DNA from: Plesiocystis pacifica SIR-1
GTDB taxonomy: Bacteria; Myxococcota_A; Polyangia; Nannocystales; Nannocystaceae
Direction: 5' to 3'
Assembly (NCBI RefSeq): GCF_000170895.1
Contig: NZ_ABCS01000003.1
Location: 1-64,000 of the forward strand
Length of the DNA stretch: 64,000 bases
Positions 19,163 to 31,715 of this stretch are shown here, in pieces; positions within the stretch are counted from its first letter, which is position 1; the number at the start of each line of letters is the position of its first letter. Made by a program: the position numbers and the translations under genes. The notes below the pieces were generated by a model. The model was not told where the DNA came from and did no database searches. It worked only from the letters and a program-made list of their open reading frames with translations.

Positions 19163-19521
19163 GCGACGCGCCAGGGTCCGCGGCCCAGGGTCGCCGACGC
19201 GGCCACGCCGAGGTCGGCGGTCGGCAAGATCGCGCGAGAGAGCGAGCACTCGCCGGGGCACCCAGGGACCTGGTTCGAGGCCATGGTCGAGGCCAAGCAG
19301 GGCATCGAGAGCAACATCGTGACGCTCGGCATCATCAAGGACGACTCCCCCGATCACCTGCTGTTCATCGACCTGTTCACCCACGGGGCCGTCGGGCAGA
19401 TCACCGCGTCGAGCTACGACACCTTCTTCGCGGACGCGATCGAAGGGTTGTCCGGGGCCTGCGACGAGTTCGTCCCGCCGCGCTAGCTTGTGCCTGACGC
19501 GCACCCCGAGTAGAAGGCGGT
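19163..19521 (+). pseudogene. orphan C-terminal-like fragment, probable gene remnant
   Basis: Between the amidohydrolase pair and the next lipoprotein, a frame without a good start reads from about 19250 through ATG 19283 to TAG 19486. It gives about 67-80 residues ('GTWFEAMVEAKQGIESNIVT' ... 'YDTFFADAIEGL' ... 'ACDEFVPP'). Codon character is strong. It looks like the last third of a longer secreted protein rather than a complete gene, since it lacks a signal or initiation context. No family is assigned with confidence. The rest of the interval, 19487-19521, holds the presumed promoter of the following gene (TTGTGC, 17 bp, TAGAAG). Confidence 0.4.
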
Positions 19522-20622
19522 GTGTACGAGGCAAACGAGGTTCTGGTCGACGCGCAGCTTGGACGGTTGCGGGGTCTCTCGCGCTTGGCGGTGACTGGTT
19601 GTGCGGCGCTCGTCCTCTCGGCGTGTCCGGGGACGAGCGAAGAGGGCGAGGACGAGGTCGGGTCGACGGGCGAGACGGACACGACCGAGACCGAGGCGGA
19701 CACCGGCGAGACGGACACGACGGACACCGAGACGGACACCGAGACCGATACGGGGGAGACGGAGACCGGAGACCCCAACGCGTGCTGGGAGGACCTCGCG
19801 GTCGGCGAGCTCGAGGTCCTCGCCGAGGGCTTCGACGGCGGCAGCGAGGGCATCACCTTCGGCCCCAACGGCGAGCTCTACGTGACCACCGACGGGACGG
19901 TCTGGAGCGTGTCGCCGGACGGCGAGGTCGCCGAGTACGCGACGGTGCCCGACGCCCTCGGCCTGGCCGCCCGCGCTGACGGGAGCCTCGTCGTGGCCTC
20001 GCTCGGCGTGTTCGGCGAGCCCGACGGAGCCGTCTACGTGGTCAGCCCCGACGCCGCGGTCAGCGAGCTCGCCGCGGGCATCGACAGCCCCAACTTCGTG
20101 GCCATCGCCCCCGACGGCAGCGCCCTGATCACCGACGACGTCGACACCCGCGTGTTCCGGGTCAGCGACGAGGGCGAGGTGTCGGTGATCATCGAGGACG
20201 TGCCCTCGCCCAACGGCATGGCCTACAGCCCCGACGGGCAGCGCTTTTACGTCGCCTCGACCTTCACCCCCGAGGGCCAGCTGACGGCCTACACCGTCGA
20301 CGGCGAGGGTTTCCCCGACGAGAGCACCGGCGTCGAGATCCTCCACATCGGTCAGGGCTCGACCCCCGACGGCATCGCCGTCGACGAGAACGACCGGGTC
20401 TACGTCGCCGCCAACCTCTTCGGTGAGATCTGGGCCGTGGACGGGGGGCTGACCGAGCTGGGCGAGGGCGAGCTGGTCGCGGGGGAGCTCGAGAGCCCGG
20501 CGAGCCTCGCCTTTGGTCGCGGGCCGGACTTCGATCCGTGTTCGATCTACTACACCGAGCTATTCGGTACGCGGGTCATGCGTCTCGCCGTGGGAGTTCG
20601 AGGAGCGCCACTGTTCGACTGA
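19522..20622 (+). CDS. SMP-30/gluconolactonase-like beta-propeller lipoprotein
   Basis: 366 aa from GTG 19522. A lipobox (LVLSAC) is followed by about 50 residues of Thr/Glu/Asp-rich linker, a surface-exposure style common in Nannocystaceae-like genomes. The remainder is a six-bladed propeller of the SMP-30/NHL type, with blade repeats such as 'EGITFGPNGELYVTTDG', 'NFVAIAPDGSALITDD', 'NGMAYSPDGQRFYVAS' and 'DGIAVDENDRVYVAAN'. Such proteins include lactonases and binding scaffolds; the activity is not assignable. Its stop codon abuts repeat R2. Confidence 0.82.
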   Translation: MYEANEVLVDAQLGRLRGLSRLAVTGCAALVLSACPGTSEEGEDEVGSTGETDTTETEADTGETDTTDTETDTETDTGETETGDPNACWEDLAVGELEVLAEGFDGGSEGITFGPNGELYVTTDGTVWSVSPDGEVAEYATVPDALGLAARADGSLVVASLGVFGEPDGAVYVVSPDAAVSELAAGIDSPNFVAIAPDGSALITDDVDTRVFRVSDEGEVSVIIEDVPSPNGMAYSPDGQRFYVASTFTPEGQLTAYTVDGEGFPDESTGVEILHIGQGSTPDGIAVDENDRVYVAANLFGEIWAVDGGLTELGEGELVAGELESPASLAFGRGPDFDPCSIYYTELFGTRVMRLAVGVRGAPLFD

Positions 20623-20810
20623 CGCCACGCCCTCCCTGCCCCACGTCCACGACTCAGAGGCTGTCAAACGAGTCCACGCCCCCGCTCGCGGGGGCGACCA
20701 CCAGCCTTCTCGAAGGCACGAACCCCATTGCCCACCAAGCCATAGCGGAGGAGCGGATAGCGACGAAGCGCCCCCGGTCCCAGGCGCTTGTGGGGGCAAA
20801 ACAGCACTCA
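20621..20810. repeat. dispersed intergenic repeat R2 (partial A + B)
   Basis: Between two convergent genes. It begins at the SMP-30-like stop codon with the end of module A (including CGTCCACGACTC). It continues with module B: hairpin CGCCCCCGC-TC-GCGGGGGCG (20677-20696), 'CCTTCTCGAAGG', 'GGAGGAGCGGATAGCGACG', and a GCCCCC...GGGGGC hairpin. It ends in CTCAG, which supplies the TGA stop (20808-20810) of the minus-strand gene. Closest in sequence to R1. Confidence 0.85.
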
Positions 20811-21182
20811 GTTGCGGAGGCTCTGAGCCATGTACATCGCGCTGAGCTGACGGGTCGCGGTGAGCTTGGCGGCGAGCTCGAACAGGCCCTCGCGGCCGTC
20901 GGTGCCCGTGGCCTCGAACAGCGCCTTGCAGCGGGCCTGGACCGCGCGGGAGTCGACGCCGAGGGTGCGGGCGATGGCCCCGAGCTTGCGGCCGAAGAGC
21001 AGCAAGCTGGCGAGCTCGCGCTGGGCCGCGTCGAGGCGGAAGGTCGCGTCGAGGTTGGCGACGAGGCCGTCGACGAAGCTGCCCGCGGGGGTGGGGCCGA
21101 CCCGGGAGGGGCTCGAGGGCAGGCTGAAGGTGGGGGCGAAGGAGAAGGTGAGCTCGTAGGTGGTGGCGGCGGAGACGTTCAT
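20808..21182 (-). CDS. small LuxR/GerE-like helix-turn-helix protein
   Basis: 124 aa from ATG 21182. The N-terminal 50 residues are low-complexity Ser/Thr/Pro. Residues of about 50-115 resemble a GerE-type DNA-binding domain: 'LDAAQRELASLLLFGRKLGA' then 'IARTLGVDSRAVQARCKAL'. There is no receiver or ligand domain. It may be a short regulator or a truncated one. The stop codon lies in the terminal bases of repeat R2, so the natural 3' end may have been set by the repeat. Confidence 0.55.
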   Translation of the reverse strand: MNVSAATTYELTFSFAPTFSLPSSPSRVGPTPAGSFVDGLVANLDATFRLDAAQRELASLLLFGRKLGAIARTLGVDSRAVQARCKALFEATGTDGREGLFELAAKLTATRQLSAMYMAQSLRN

Positions 21183-21553
21183 GGCGACCTCGATGAATTC
21201 AGAATGCGGCCCCGACCCCCGAACCGTCAGGGACACCAGTGCCACCGACGGGCCTCCGACGCTCCGCTGGACCCGACCGCGCGGGCTGGCCCAGAGTTGG
21301 GTCGCAGAGCGCGAATTTGTGACTTTCGAGGTGTCCAAAAGCCCACTCGGCATGCCGGCGAACCGATGGGGGGTGGTCGCGAACCGGGCGTAACCGATGG
21401 TCACCACAGATCGCGGGGCTCGGGAGGTTCTGGCCCGAACCCCACCCTTGGTTGGAAACCCTCGGTGCGCGCATCCGACCAGGTGCAATTGGCCAACGAA
21501 GCGCGAAGAAACCCTCGTACCGCCGAATGGCGTCTCGGATCAGGCTTTATTCA
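21183..21553. other. intergenic region between divergent HTH and lipoprotein genes
   Basis: 371 bp. No gene with convincing codon character was found on either strand; short open frames here look like chance. It should contain the promoters of the two divergent genes, but no clear -35/-10 pair was recognised. Confidence 0.4.
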
Positions 21554-22299
21554 ATGAAGCATGAGCGTTCGCCGAAGTCCTGGATCGTCACTCTGACTCT
21601 CCCCGCCGCGCTGGCCCTGACCGCCTGCCAAGCGCCCCTGGACTACGGCGAACGCGTCGCTCCCACGGCCGACCAGCTCGAGGCCGTCTCGCTCATCAGC
21701 GAGTCCGCCTACCTCGCCAACAGCACCGTCGAGCGCCGCGGGACCCACCGCAAGATCCTCGCCATGCACGGCCTGCTCGCCGAGCTGCACACCCTCGCCG
21801 TGCTCGGCGACAGCCCCGTCGAAGCGACCAGCGTCGTCCCCGTGCTGCACCCGCTGTGCGTGTCCGGGGCCGCCAGCGTCGGCTACCGCTTCGACGACTG
21901 CCACGTCGACGAGTCCGGCCGGGTGTTCGGCGAGGCCTTGCTCGACGGCGGGACCCTCGACGTCGACCTGCACACCAACTGGGCCCACGACGGGGAAGCG
22001 TTCAACGGGACCCAACTGCACGGCAACTTCGAGCGCATCGACGGGCGCCTGCACGGGACCCTCGAGCAGCAGATCACCGTGCAGCTGCCGGGGCGGGGGA
22101 GCTTCCTGGGGATTGACCCGGGCGAGGGAACCGGCGACGTGCACACCTCGACGACCTGGGCGGTCGACTACGACGAGGAGCTCGGGTGCATCGTGGATGG
22201 CTGGGTCGAGATCGAGGTCGAGGCCTGGGGCGAGCGCAGCGGGACGCGCTACCTGTTTGATGGTTGCGACGAAGTCCGCTGGGTGCAGAACGCGGCCGA

Positions 22300-22303
<4 letters not shown>
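21554..22303 (+). CDS. lipoprotein of unknown function
   Basis: 249 aa from ATG 21554. A signal peptide with lipobox (LALTAC) predicts a lipid-anchored exported protein. The mature part begins with a helical stretch ('VSLISESAYLANSTVERRGT'). It continues as a beta-rich domain with paired Cys ('LHPLCVSGA', 'FDDCHVDE', 'LGCIVDG', 'FDGCDEVRW') that probably form disulfides. No family recognised. Its 3' end overlaps the convergent kinase gene by 4 bp. Confidence 0.75.
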
Positions 22304-24045
<1,742 letters not shown>

Positions 24046-24121
24046 GCGGTCTCCGGGCCCCAGCCTAGCAGAGACGCGCTGGGGCCCGCGCCCTGAAATG
24101 CCCGCTAGCGAGAGGGAGCGC

Positions 24122-25276
24122 TCACCACACGCGGCTCACGCCGCGCTCGTCGGTGAAGGCGTCGAGCTCGTCCCACACGCGCGCGACGACCTCGTCGTAG
24201 TGCTCGGCCACGAGGGGGTGGACCAGCTCGGGGACCGCGAAGCCCTCGGGCGCCGGGACGCCGTAGGTGGCCGTGGTCGTGATCAGGCCGGCGAGGAAGT
24301 AGAGGGTCGGCCGGCCGTGGGGCGCGTCGTCCTCGTAGAGATCCTCGACCGGGATCGCGCTCAGGGGCGAGTCCGTCAGCAGCGTGGCGAGGATCGGGCC
24401 GACGGGGATCATGCGCACGTTGGCGTCGGGGGCTGCGACCAGCACCGCGTCCTGGTAGTCGAGCCACCAGTCGTGGAAGTCCGCGAGGGTGTGCTCGTGG
24501 TAGCCGGCGAGCTCGCCCGGGGTGGGCGGGAAGCTGGCGATGAAGCCGGCCATGTCGGGCCAGTTCTCGTAGATGTAGACCTGCGCCCCGGGCTCTTGCT
24601 CCCCGACCCACTCGACGATCGTCGTCGTCGCGCTCACGGGGCTGTGGGCGTCGGGGTTCTCCCCGTCGTAGGGCTCGATCGCGGGCTTGTACTGCACGAA
24701 GTTCGCCGGGGTCAGCATCACCGTGGTGAAGTCCGCGTCGGCGAAGGGCTCGGCGTCCGAGTCCCACGGCGCGGGCACGATGTCGAAGCCCCACTGGGCG
24801 ATGGGCGGCAAGTTGATGTGCTGGAGCAGGAAGCCGTACTGCCCGGTGGCCGCGTAGTCGTAGCCGGCCTCCTGGGCCAGCAGGTACTGCCAGTGGGGCA
24901 CGGACAGCTCGTTGCTCGGGGGCGGGTCGTCGGTGAACTCATGGTTGATGAGGCTGTGCCCGAACACGAACATGCGCATGTCCGTGAGCAGGGGCTCGCC
25001 CGGCGTCCCGGTCGTGCTCGACTCTTCGCTGTCCGTCGACGACTCTTCGGCCTCGCTGGTGTCGGTGCTCGACTCGCTCGTGTCCGAAGACTCGCTCGAG
25101 TCGCTCGACTCCTCGGAGCTCGAGGCCTCGTCGTCTTGCTCGCCGGAGTCGCCGGGCTCTTCGCCGCCCGTCGAATCGTCGCCGTCGCCCTCGCCCTCGG
25201 TGCCGCCGCAGGCCGTCGTCGACAGGGCCAGGGCCAGGCTCAAGCTGACTACGCTCAAAGTTGAAGTCCAATGCAT
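24122..25276 (-). CDS. SGNH-hydrolase-like lipoprotein
   Basis: 384 aa. A lipobox (LSTTAC) is followed by about 70 residues of Ser/Glu/Asp low-complexity linker. The catalytic-like domain opens with 'MRMFVFGHSLINHE', in which the Ser of GHSL would take the place of the GDSL nucleophile. Near the C-terminus 'EDDAPHGRPTLYFLAGLI' provides a D-x-x-H candidate (DAPH). Members of this superfamily are esterases or acyl hydrolases. The missing Gly and Asn blocks are not clearly identifiable, so an activity is tentative. A GGAGG sequence lies just upstream of the ATG. Transcribed away from the GFA gene. Confidence 0.65.
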   Translation of the reverse strand: MHWTSTLSVVSLSLALALSTTACGGTEGEGDGDDSTGGEEPGDSGEQDDEASSSEESSDSSESSDTSESSTDTSEAEESSTDSEESSTTGTPGEPLLTDMRMFVFGHSLINHEFTDDPPPSNELSVPHWQYLLAQEAGYDYAATGQYGFLLQHINLPPIAQWGFDIVPAPWDSDAEPFADADFTTVMLTPANFVQYKPAIEPYDGENPDAHSPVSATTTIVEWVGEQEPGAQVYIYENWPDMAGFIASFPPTPGELAGYHEHTLADFHDWWLDYQDAVLVAAPDANVRMIPVGPILATLLTDSPLSAIPVEDLYEDDAPHGRPTLYFLAGLITTTATYGVPAPEGFAVPELVHPLVAEHYDEVVARVWDELDAFTDERGVSRVW

Positions 25277-25434
25277 GCCTCCAGGAGTAGCAGCTCGGGC
25301 TCGAGTTGGGCCGAGCGCGGGCGAACTTTTTGGGGGGATGTGCGGCTCGCAACTGCAAACGAAGTTGGCGATTCGAGCGCGATGCCCCGCGAATTCCGGC
25401 GATCTTTCGAATGGCCGATGCAGGCCCGAGGACC

Positions 25435-25440
25435 TAAGCT
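25435..25440 (+). promoter_or_regulatory. -10-like box, leaderless arrangement, for the GFA gene
   Basis: TAAGCT, 6 nt before the ATG at 25447. No good -35 hexamer is visible 17 bp upstream. Listed because the same TANNNT-to-start distance recurs at several genes in the window. Confidence 0.3.
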
Positions 25441-25446
25441 GGGCCC

Positions 25447-25869
25447 ATGAAACGCAGCGGAGCTTGCCTGTGCGGAGCCGTGCGCTTTGACGCCGAGCTC
25501 GGAGACCACCAGCTCTCGACCTGTCACTGCGGCATGTGCCTGCGCTGGTCGGGCGGCCCGCCGCTGACTATCGGGACCCGCTCGCTGAGCTGGACGCAGG
25601 GCGAGGAGCACATCCGCACCTACGACTCTTCGACCATCGCCGAGCGGGGCTTTTGCTCGCGCTGCGGGACCAGCTTGTTCTATCGCCTGACCGCCGAGGG
25701 CCCCTACCGCGGCTTCACCTCGATCTTCCTGGGCGCCCTCGAAGACACCAGCGGCTTCGAGCTGAGCCGCGAGTGGTTCCACGACCAAAAGCCCGAGGGC
25801 TACGCCTTCGCCGGCGAGCGGACCGTGGTGACCGAAGCCGAAGCCATGGCGATGCTCGACGACGCCTGA
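25447..25869 (+). CDS. GFA / CENP-V family zinc protein
   Basis: 140 aa, normal family length. The zinc-binding cysteines follow the GFA pattern: 'CLCGAVRF' (8-15), 'CHCGMC' (about 29-34) and 'CSRCGTS' (about 76-82). The founding member was described as a glutathione-dependent formaldehyde-activating enzyme, but most homologues have no proven function. Small, soluble and cytoplasmic. Convergent with lon, whose terminator lies in between. Confidence 0.93.
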   Translation: MKRSGACLCGAVRFDAELGDHQLSTCHCGMCLRWSGGPPLTIGTRSLSWTQGEEHIRTYDSSTIAERGFCSRCGTSLFYRLTAEGPYRGFTSIFLGALEDTSGFELSREWFHDQKPEGYAFAGERTVVTEAEAMAMLDDA

Positions 25870-25920
25870 GAACCAGCGAAGGTTCCCACGTCGAAGCCCA
25901 ACGCGGCTGCAAAACCAACG

Positions 25921-25941
25921 AAAAGCCCCCTTCTAGGGGGC
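25921..25941 (-). terminator. Rho-independent terminator of lon
   Basis: On the minus strand GCCCCC-TAGAA-GGGGGC is followed at once by TTTT, a standard intrinsic terminator, about 80 bp after the lon stop codon. It is preceded by a second perfect hairpin (25950-25973). Confidence 0.75.
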
Positions 25942-25949
25942 AGCAAGGC

Positions 25950-25973
25950 CTCCCAGGCCCTACAGCCTGGGAG
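25950..25973. other. perfect 9-bp hairpin upstream of lon terminator
   Basis: CTCCCAGGC (25950-25958) pairs with GCCTGGGAG (25965-25973) around CCTACA. It may stabilise the lon mRNA 3' end or assist termination. Confidence 0.5.
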
Positions 25974-26021
25974 CGAGCGGAGCTCGCGGACGCCAACCAC
26001 CGACGCCCGCGGGGGTCCAAA

Positions 26022-28502
<2,481 letters not shown>

Positions 28503-28826
28503 GACAGTGGTGGCCGCGGCAAAGCGATTCTCGCTGGAGTGCGAGCGAGCGTTTTGAGGGTCTGGGCCGAGGAAACGCTAGCACCGGGCCAAGGGGTGGT
28601 CAAACATCCGCCACCCACCCGAGGGGGCGAAAAACGCTTGTTTTCGGCAGTTTAGGCGATCGGCGGGGAGGCCGGTCTGGCGGGAGGGCCGACCCTCCAG
28701 GGGACCTCGCCGGGGGTCAGGTTGGAGGCCGGGTCGGGCCCCGGGTCGCACGCCACGCCAGGGTCCAACCTGGTGCCTTCGTCCTGCTCGGGTGTCCCGG
28801 TTGTGGTCCCGGTTTTGGAAGGGGAA
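28503..28826. other. intergenic region upstream of lon with hairpins
   Basis: 324 bp. Besides the lon promoter it holds three stem-loops: CGAAAA-N7-TTTTCG around 28626-28645, GGAGGG-CCGA-CCCTCC at 28683-28698, and 9-bp arms CAGGTTGGA/TCCAACCTG at 28718-28726 and 28764-28772. The last two lie just after the stop of the next minus-strand gene and could terminate it. No protein-coding gene seen. Confidence 0.45.
28575..28603 (-). promoter_or_regulatory. candidate sigma-70-type promoter of lon
   Basis: On the minus strand TTGACC (28603-28598), a 17-bp spacer, and TAGCGT (28580-28575). The predicted leader is about 65 nt. The architecture matches the hom promoter (TTGACG, 17 bp, TAGGGT). Confidence 0.55.
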
Positions 28827-30116
28827 CTAGGCCGGCGGTGGCGCGGTGAACCACCGCCACAGGCGCGAGACCGCCGCGCCGACCAGGAAGGTCCACGGCA
28901 CGCCTGGCTCGCCCGTCAGCGTGCCCACCATCGCGCCAATCTCGAGCAAGGGGGCGCCCTGAACCCACGAGGGCATGGACACGCCCAGGCGCTTGATCAG
29001 CGCCGCGGCGCGGGGCAGCACGAGCACGTTCTCGTCGTCGCCGCGCAGCCGGGCGCGGGCGTGGGCCAGGCACAGGAGCGAAGCCACGCCACCTGCTGCC
29101 AGGAGCACGAGGGCGGCCACGCTCGACCGATCGGTCTCGGCGATGAGCACGTAGGTCAGGCAGGCGATGAAGGTCGCGTGGGCGAGGGGTCGCGTGGCGC
29201 CTGCGAGGGTGTCGCCGGGGACCCAGACCTCCGGGCGGCCGTACTCGTCGCGGGGCGAGATGGCCTCGTCCCGCAAAAAGCGCAGCGGCGCGAGCAGTCG
29301 CGCGACGTGCACCCCGGCGAGCAGCAGCAGACCGGCGAACACGAGGGCGGCCCAGGAGTTGGCGAGCACGACCACGCCGGACGAGAGCGCGACGCCCAGG
29401 GCGATGAGCTCGAGCTGGGCGACGGCGAGGTTCGAGCGCGCGAGCCAGCGCAGGGTGCGGGTGCTGATCTCGCGGTGCCAGCGAGACTCGCCGGCGAGGG
29501 AGTGGCGCACGTGCTCGGTCTCGGTCCCGCGCCACCCGGAGGTGCGAGAACGGCGGGCCTCGGTGCGCAGCACCAGCCACTCGACGCGCTCGATGTCCTC
29601 GGTGTAGACGACCCGGGCCAGGTCCTCGGGGCCGAGGCCCTCGGGCCAGTCGAGCTCCTCGGACACGGGCAAGGTGATGGGCATCACGCCGAGATCGCCC
29701 GTGAAGCAGCCGGCCGGTCGCGCGACGCCGTCGTAGAGGGTGAAGCGCTCGTCCTCCTCGAGGGGGTGCTCGACCATCAGCCGGAGGATCCGCGGGTCGA
29801 CGAAGGTGCCCTCGAACACAATCAGCCCGGGGCCGTGGAGGGGATCGCCCACGGACACCTCGCGGGAGCCCTCGGGCGCGAGGGCGAGGCCGGGGGCCGC
29901 GATGATCTCGGAGAAGCCCGCCTCCCGGGCGGCGCTGGCGATGCGCAGGCTCAGGGGGATGCCGAGCAGGCCGCGCTCGAGGGCGACCCGGGACTCGGGG
30001 TCGGGCAGCAAGACCAGGCGCGGGCCCACGCCGAGGCCCCCAGCGAACTCGGGATCGACGGCGGGCGGCGGGGGCTCGAGGTCGTCCCCGAGGCGATTCC
30101 AGCTGTCCTCACCCAC
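28827..30116 (-). CDS. membrane protein with nucleotidyltransferase-like N-domain
   Basis: 429 aa from GTG 30116. Residues of about 30-190 have the rhythm of a nucleotidyltransferase-like domain ('LERGLLGIPLSLRIASAARE', 'AGFSEIIAAPG', 'FTLYDGVARPAGCFTGD'), but no clean GxGxR or Mg-binding Asp pair could be pinned down, so activity is doubtful. The rest has about four to six transmembrane helices ('LELIALGVALSSGVVVLA', 'AALVFAGLLLLAGVHVA', 'SVAALVLLAAGGVASLLCLA'). Fused cytidylyltransferase and CDP-alcohol transferase proteins exist in phospholipid synthesis, but the CDP-alcohol transferase motif is not seen. The start lies 21 bp after the HAD phosphatase stop, so the two are probably co-transcribed. 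Confidence 0.6.
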   Translation of the reverse strand: MGEDSWNRLGDDLEPPPPAVDPEFAGGLGVGPRLVLLPDPESRVALERGLLGIPLSLRIASAAREAGFSEIIAAPGLALAPEGSREVSVGDPLHGPGLIVFEGTFVDPRILRLMVEHPLEEDERFTLYDGVARPAGCFTGDLGVMPITLPVSEELDWPEGLGPEDLARVVYTEDIERVEWLVLRTEARRSRTSGWRGTETEHVRHSLAGESRWHREISTRTLRWLARSNLAVAQLELIALGVALSSGVVVLANSWAALVFAGLLLLAGVHVARLLAPLRFLRDEAISPRDEYGRPEVWVPGDTLAGATRPLAHATFIACLTYVLIAETDRSSVAALVLLAAGGVASLLCLAHARARLRGDDENVLVLPRAAALIKRLGVSMPSWVQGAPLLEIGAMVGTLTGEPGVPWTFLVGAAVSRLWRWFTAPPPA

Positions 30117-30137
30117 GCGCGGCTCCAGTCCAGTTCT

Positions 30138-30818
30138 TCAGCCCTGCATCACCGCGCGCAGGAAGTCGGCGTCGATGCCCTCGAGACCCGGGACGATGCG
30201 GTGCGCCCGGCTCTGATCTTGGTGGCCTGGGGTCCCCGCGGGGAGGATGGTCGCCGAGGTCGCGACCACGCGCATGCCCGCGGCCAGGCCCGCGCCGATG
30301 CCCGCGTGGCTGTCCTCGAACACGAGGCAGCCCGCGGGGTCGACCTCGAGCATGCCCGCGGCCTTTAGGAAGCAGTCGGGGGCGGGCTTGCCGTTGGGGT
30401 AGTCCTCGGCGCCGAGCCAAAAGCGCAGCTGCTCGCCGAAGCCGAGGGAGACCAGGGCCTCCTCGATCTCGGCGCGGCTCGAGCCGGACACGATCGACAC
30501 CGGGACGTTCAGCTCGACGAGCAGGGCGACGAGCTCGCGGGCGCCGGGCAGCACCTGGATGTCGATGCCCTCGGCGCGCAGCGAGGCCTTGGCTTCGTGG
30601 GCGCCGGCTAGGAACGCGGGCAGGTCGTCGCCGAGGCGCTCTTGGACCTTCAGCTCGGCGTGGATCTCTTGCCAGGCGTGGCCGATCACGAAGGCGCGCT
30701 CGCGGTCTTCCAGGGCCACGCCGCGGCTCGCCATGTAGCGGGTGATGGCCTCGGTGTGGAAGGATTCGCTGTCGACGAGGGTGCCGTCGAGATCGAGCAA
30801 GACCGCTTGGGGGAGCAC
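30138..30818 (-). CDS. HAD-superfamily phosphatase (beta-phosphoglucomutase-like)
   Basis: 226 aa from GTG 30818, which places the nucleophile motif 'LLDLDGTLVDSE' near the start as usual. HAD motif II is 'VSIVSGSSRAEIEEAL', the motif III Lys is in 'NGKPAPDCFLKAA', and motif IV is 'CLVFEDSHAGIGAGLAAGM'. The helical cap between motifs I and II marks subclass C1, which includes beta-phosphoglucomutase and sugar-phosphate phosphatases. Substrate unknown. Repeat R3 lies just upstream of the start. Confidence 0.9.
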   Translation of the reverse strand: MLPQAVLLDLDGTLVDSESFHTEAITRYMASRGVALEDRERAFVIGHAWQEIHAELKVQERLGDDLPAFLAGAHEAKASLRAEGIDIQVLPGARELVALLVELNVPVSIVSGSSRAEIEEALVSLGFGEQLRFWLGAEDYPNGKPAPDCFLKAAGMLEVDPAGCLVFEDSHAGIGAGLAAGMRVVATSATILPAGTPGHQDQSRAHRIVPGLEGIDADFLRAVMQG

Positions 30819-30867
30819 GGAGGGGAGGGTACCCGATCTCGCGTCCCAGGGATCCGGGGGGGCAGCG

Positions 30868-30957
30868 GGTCGGCCAGAACGAGTCCTGTCCGTCCCTCTG
30901 TCTATTTTAGCCGTCGTGGACGACGCCACGCCCTCCCTGCCCCACGTCCACGACTCT
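30868..30957. repeat. dispersed intergenic repeat R3 (module A only)
   Basis: Carries the whole of module A as in R1, with few differences. It has the GTCGGCCAGAAC leader, then inverted repeat GTCGTGGACG (30913-30922) / CGTCCACGAC (30945-30954). Module B is absent. A shortened echo of the leader (GTCGGCCAGAGC) follows at about 30961-30975. Unlike the other copies it sits between tandem minus-strand genes. Confidence 0.8.
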
Positions 30958-31007
30958 GCGAGTCGGCCAGAGCGAGTCCAGCTTGCCCCTCTCGTCGACT
31001 TGGGCCG

Positions 31008-31715
31008 TCAGCCGCAGTGGTCGCAGGCGATGCCGGCGACCTCGCAATCGTCGATGGCGCGCTCGCAGGCGTTGGCGTAGGTGGCCTCGCCCTCGTGCTC
31101 CTCCGACATCTCGCAGATGCGGATCTCGAGCTCACAGATGGCCTCGCTCAAGCCGCAGACCGCGTCGCAGCGCTCGCGCTCGGCCTTCTTGGACAGGCGG
31201 GCCTGCTGCTTGTCTCCGCGGGTGTCCCGGCCGGCGGCGCGGGTCTCTTCGACGGGCTCGGGCTGAGCCTCGGCCTCGATCATCGGAGCCTCGTCGGCGT
31301 AGTTGTCCGAGTCGGTGGGCGGGGCGGGCTGTGTGGAGTTCGCGGCGGTCGGGGCCTTCGCGTGTCCGGGGGCGTCTCCTCCGAGCTCGCCAGCTACGGC
31401 CCCGTCGCCCTCCGTGACGCTCACGTCGAGGTCGGCCGCGTCGGTGGGCGGCGCCTCGGCGAAGCGGCGGTTCGAGGGCTCGAGGCCCAGGCCGCGCATC
31501 TGCAGCTCGAGGTCGTCGAGCTCCGCGAGGGGATCGCCCGCACCCTTCATGGGCGCGGCGTCCGGGGGCGCGGCTTCGTCGGCCATCGGCGCCTCGGTGG
31601 ACGCGGATTGCTTCGCGCACGACAGCGGCGCGCCCCCGAGGAGCGCGAGCGCGGCCAGGGCAGCGGCGGCTCCGTGCACGGATCGTCGGCGAGAGGGCTC
31701 AGTCTTCACAGGCAT
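31008..31715 (-). CDS. Cys8 lipoprotein B (last gene of sigma cassette 2)
   Basis: 235 aa from ATG 31715. The signal ends at GGAPLSC (lipobox-like). A long Ala/Glu/Pro-rich linker follows, then a basic stretch ('KKAERER'), then the C-terminal Cys8 domain with spacing C-x3-C-x6-C-x6-C-x15-C-x6-C-x6-C-x2-C. The domain ends two residues before the stop. Spacing is identical to lipoproteins A and C, and the domain shares 'ACERA..DCEVA' with C. The start lies 17 bp inside the end of lipoprotein C. Function unknown; its operon position suggests it is an exported effector or sensor of the sigma / anti-sigma system. Confidence 0.85.
   Translation of the reverse strand: MPVKTEPSRRRSVHGAAAALAALALLGGAPLSCAKQSASTEAPMADEAAPPDAAPMKGAGDPLAELDDLELQMRGLGLEPSNRRFAEAPPTDAADLDVSVTEGDGAVAGELGGDAPGHAKAPTAANSTQPAPPTDSDNYADEAPMIEAEAQPEPVEETRAAGRDTRGDKQQARLSKKAERERCDAVCGLSEAICELEIRICEMSEEHEGEATYANACERAIDDCEVAGIACDHCG

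Noticed and set aside
20560..20799. Conserved peptide with GWWSPP encoded on the minus strand in repeats R1 and R2
   Set aside because: The similarity follows from the DNA repeat itself; the frame has no start or ribosome-binding site, R4 breaks it, and the conserved feature is the hairpins.
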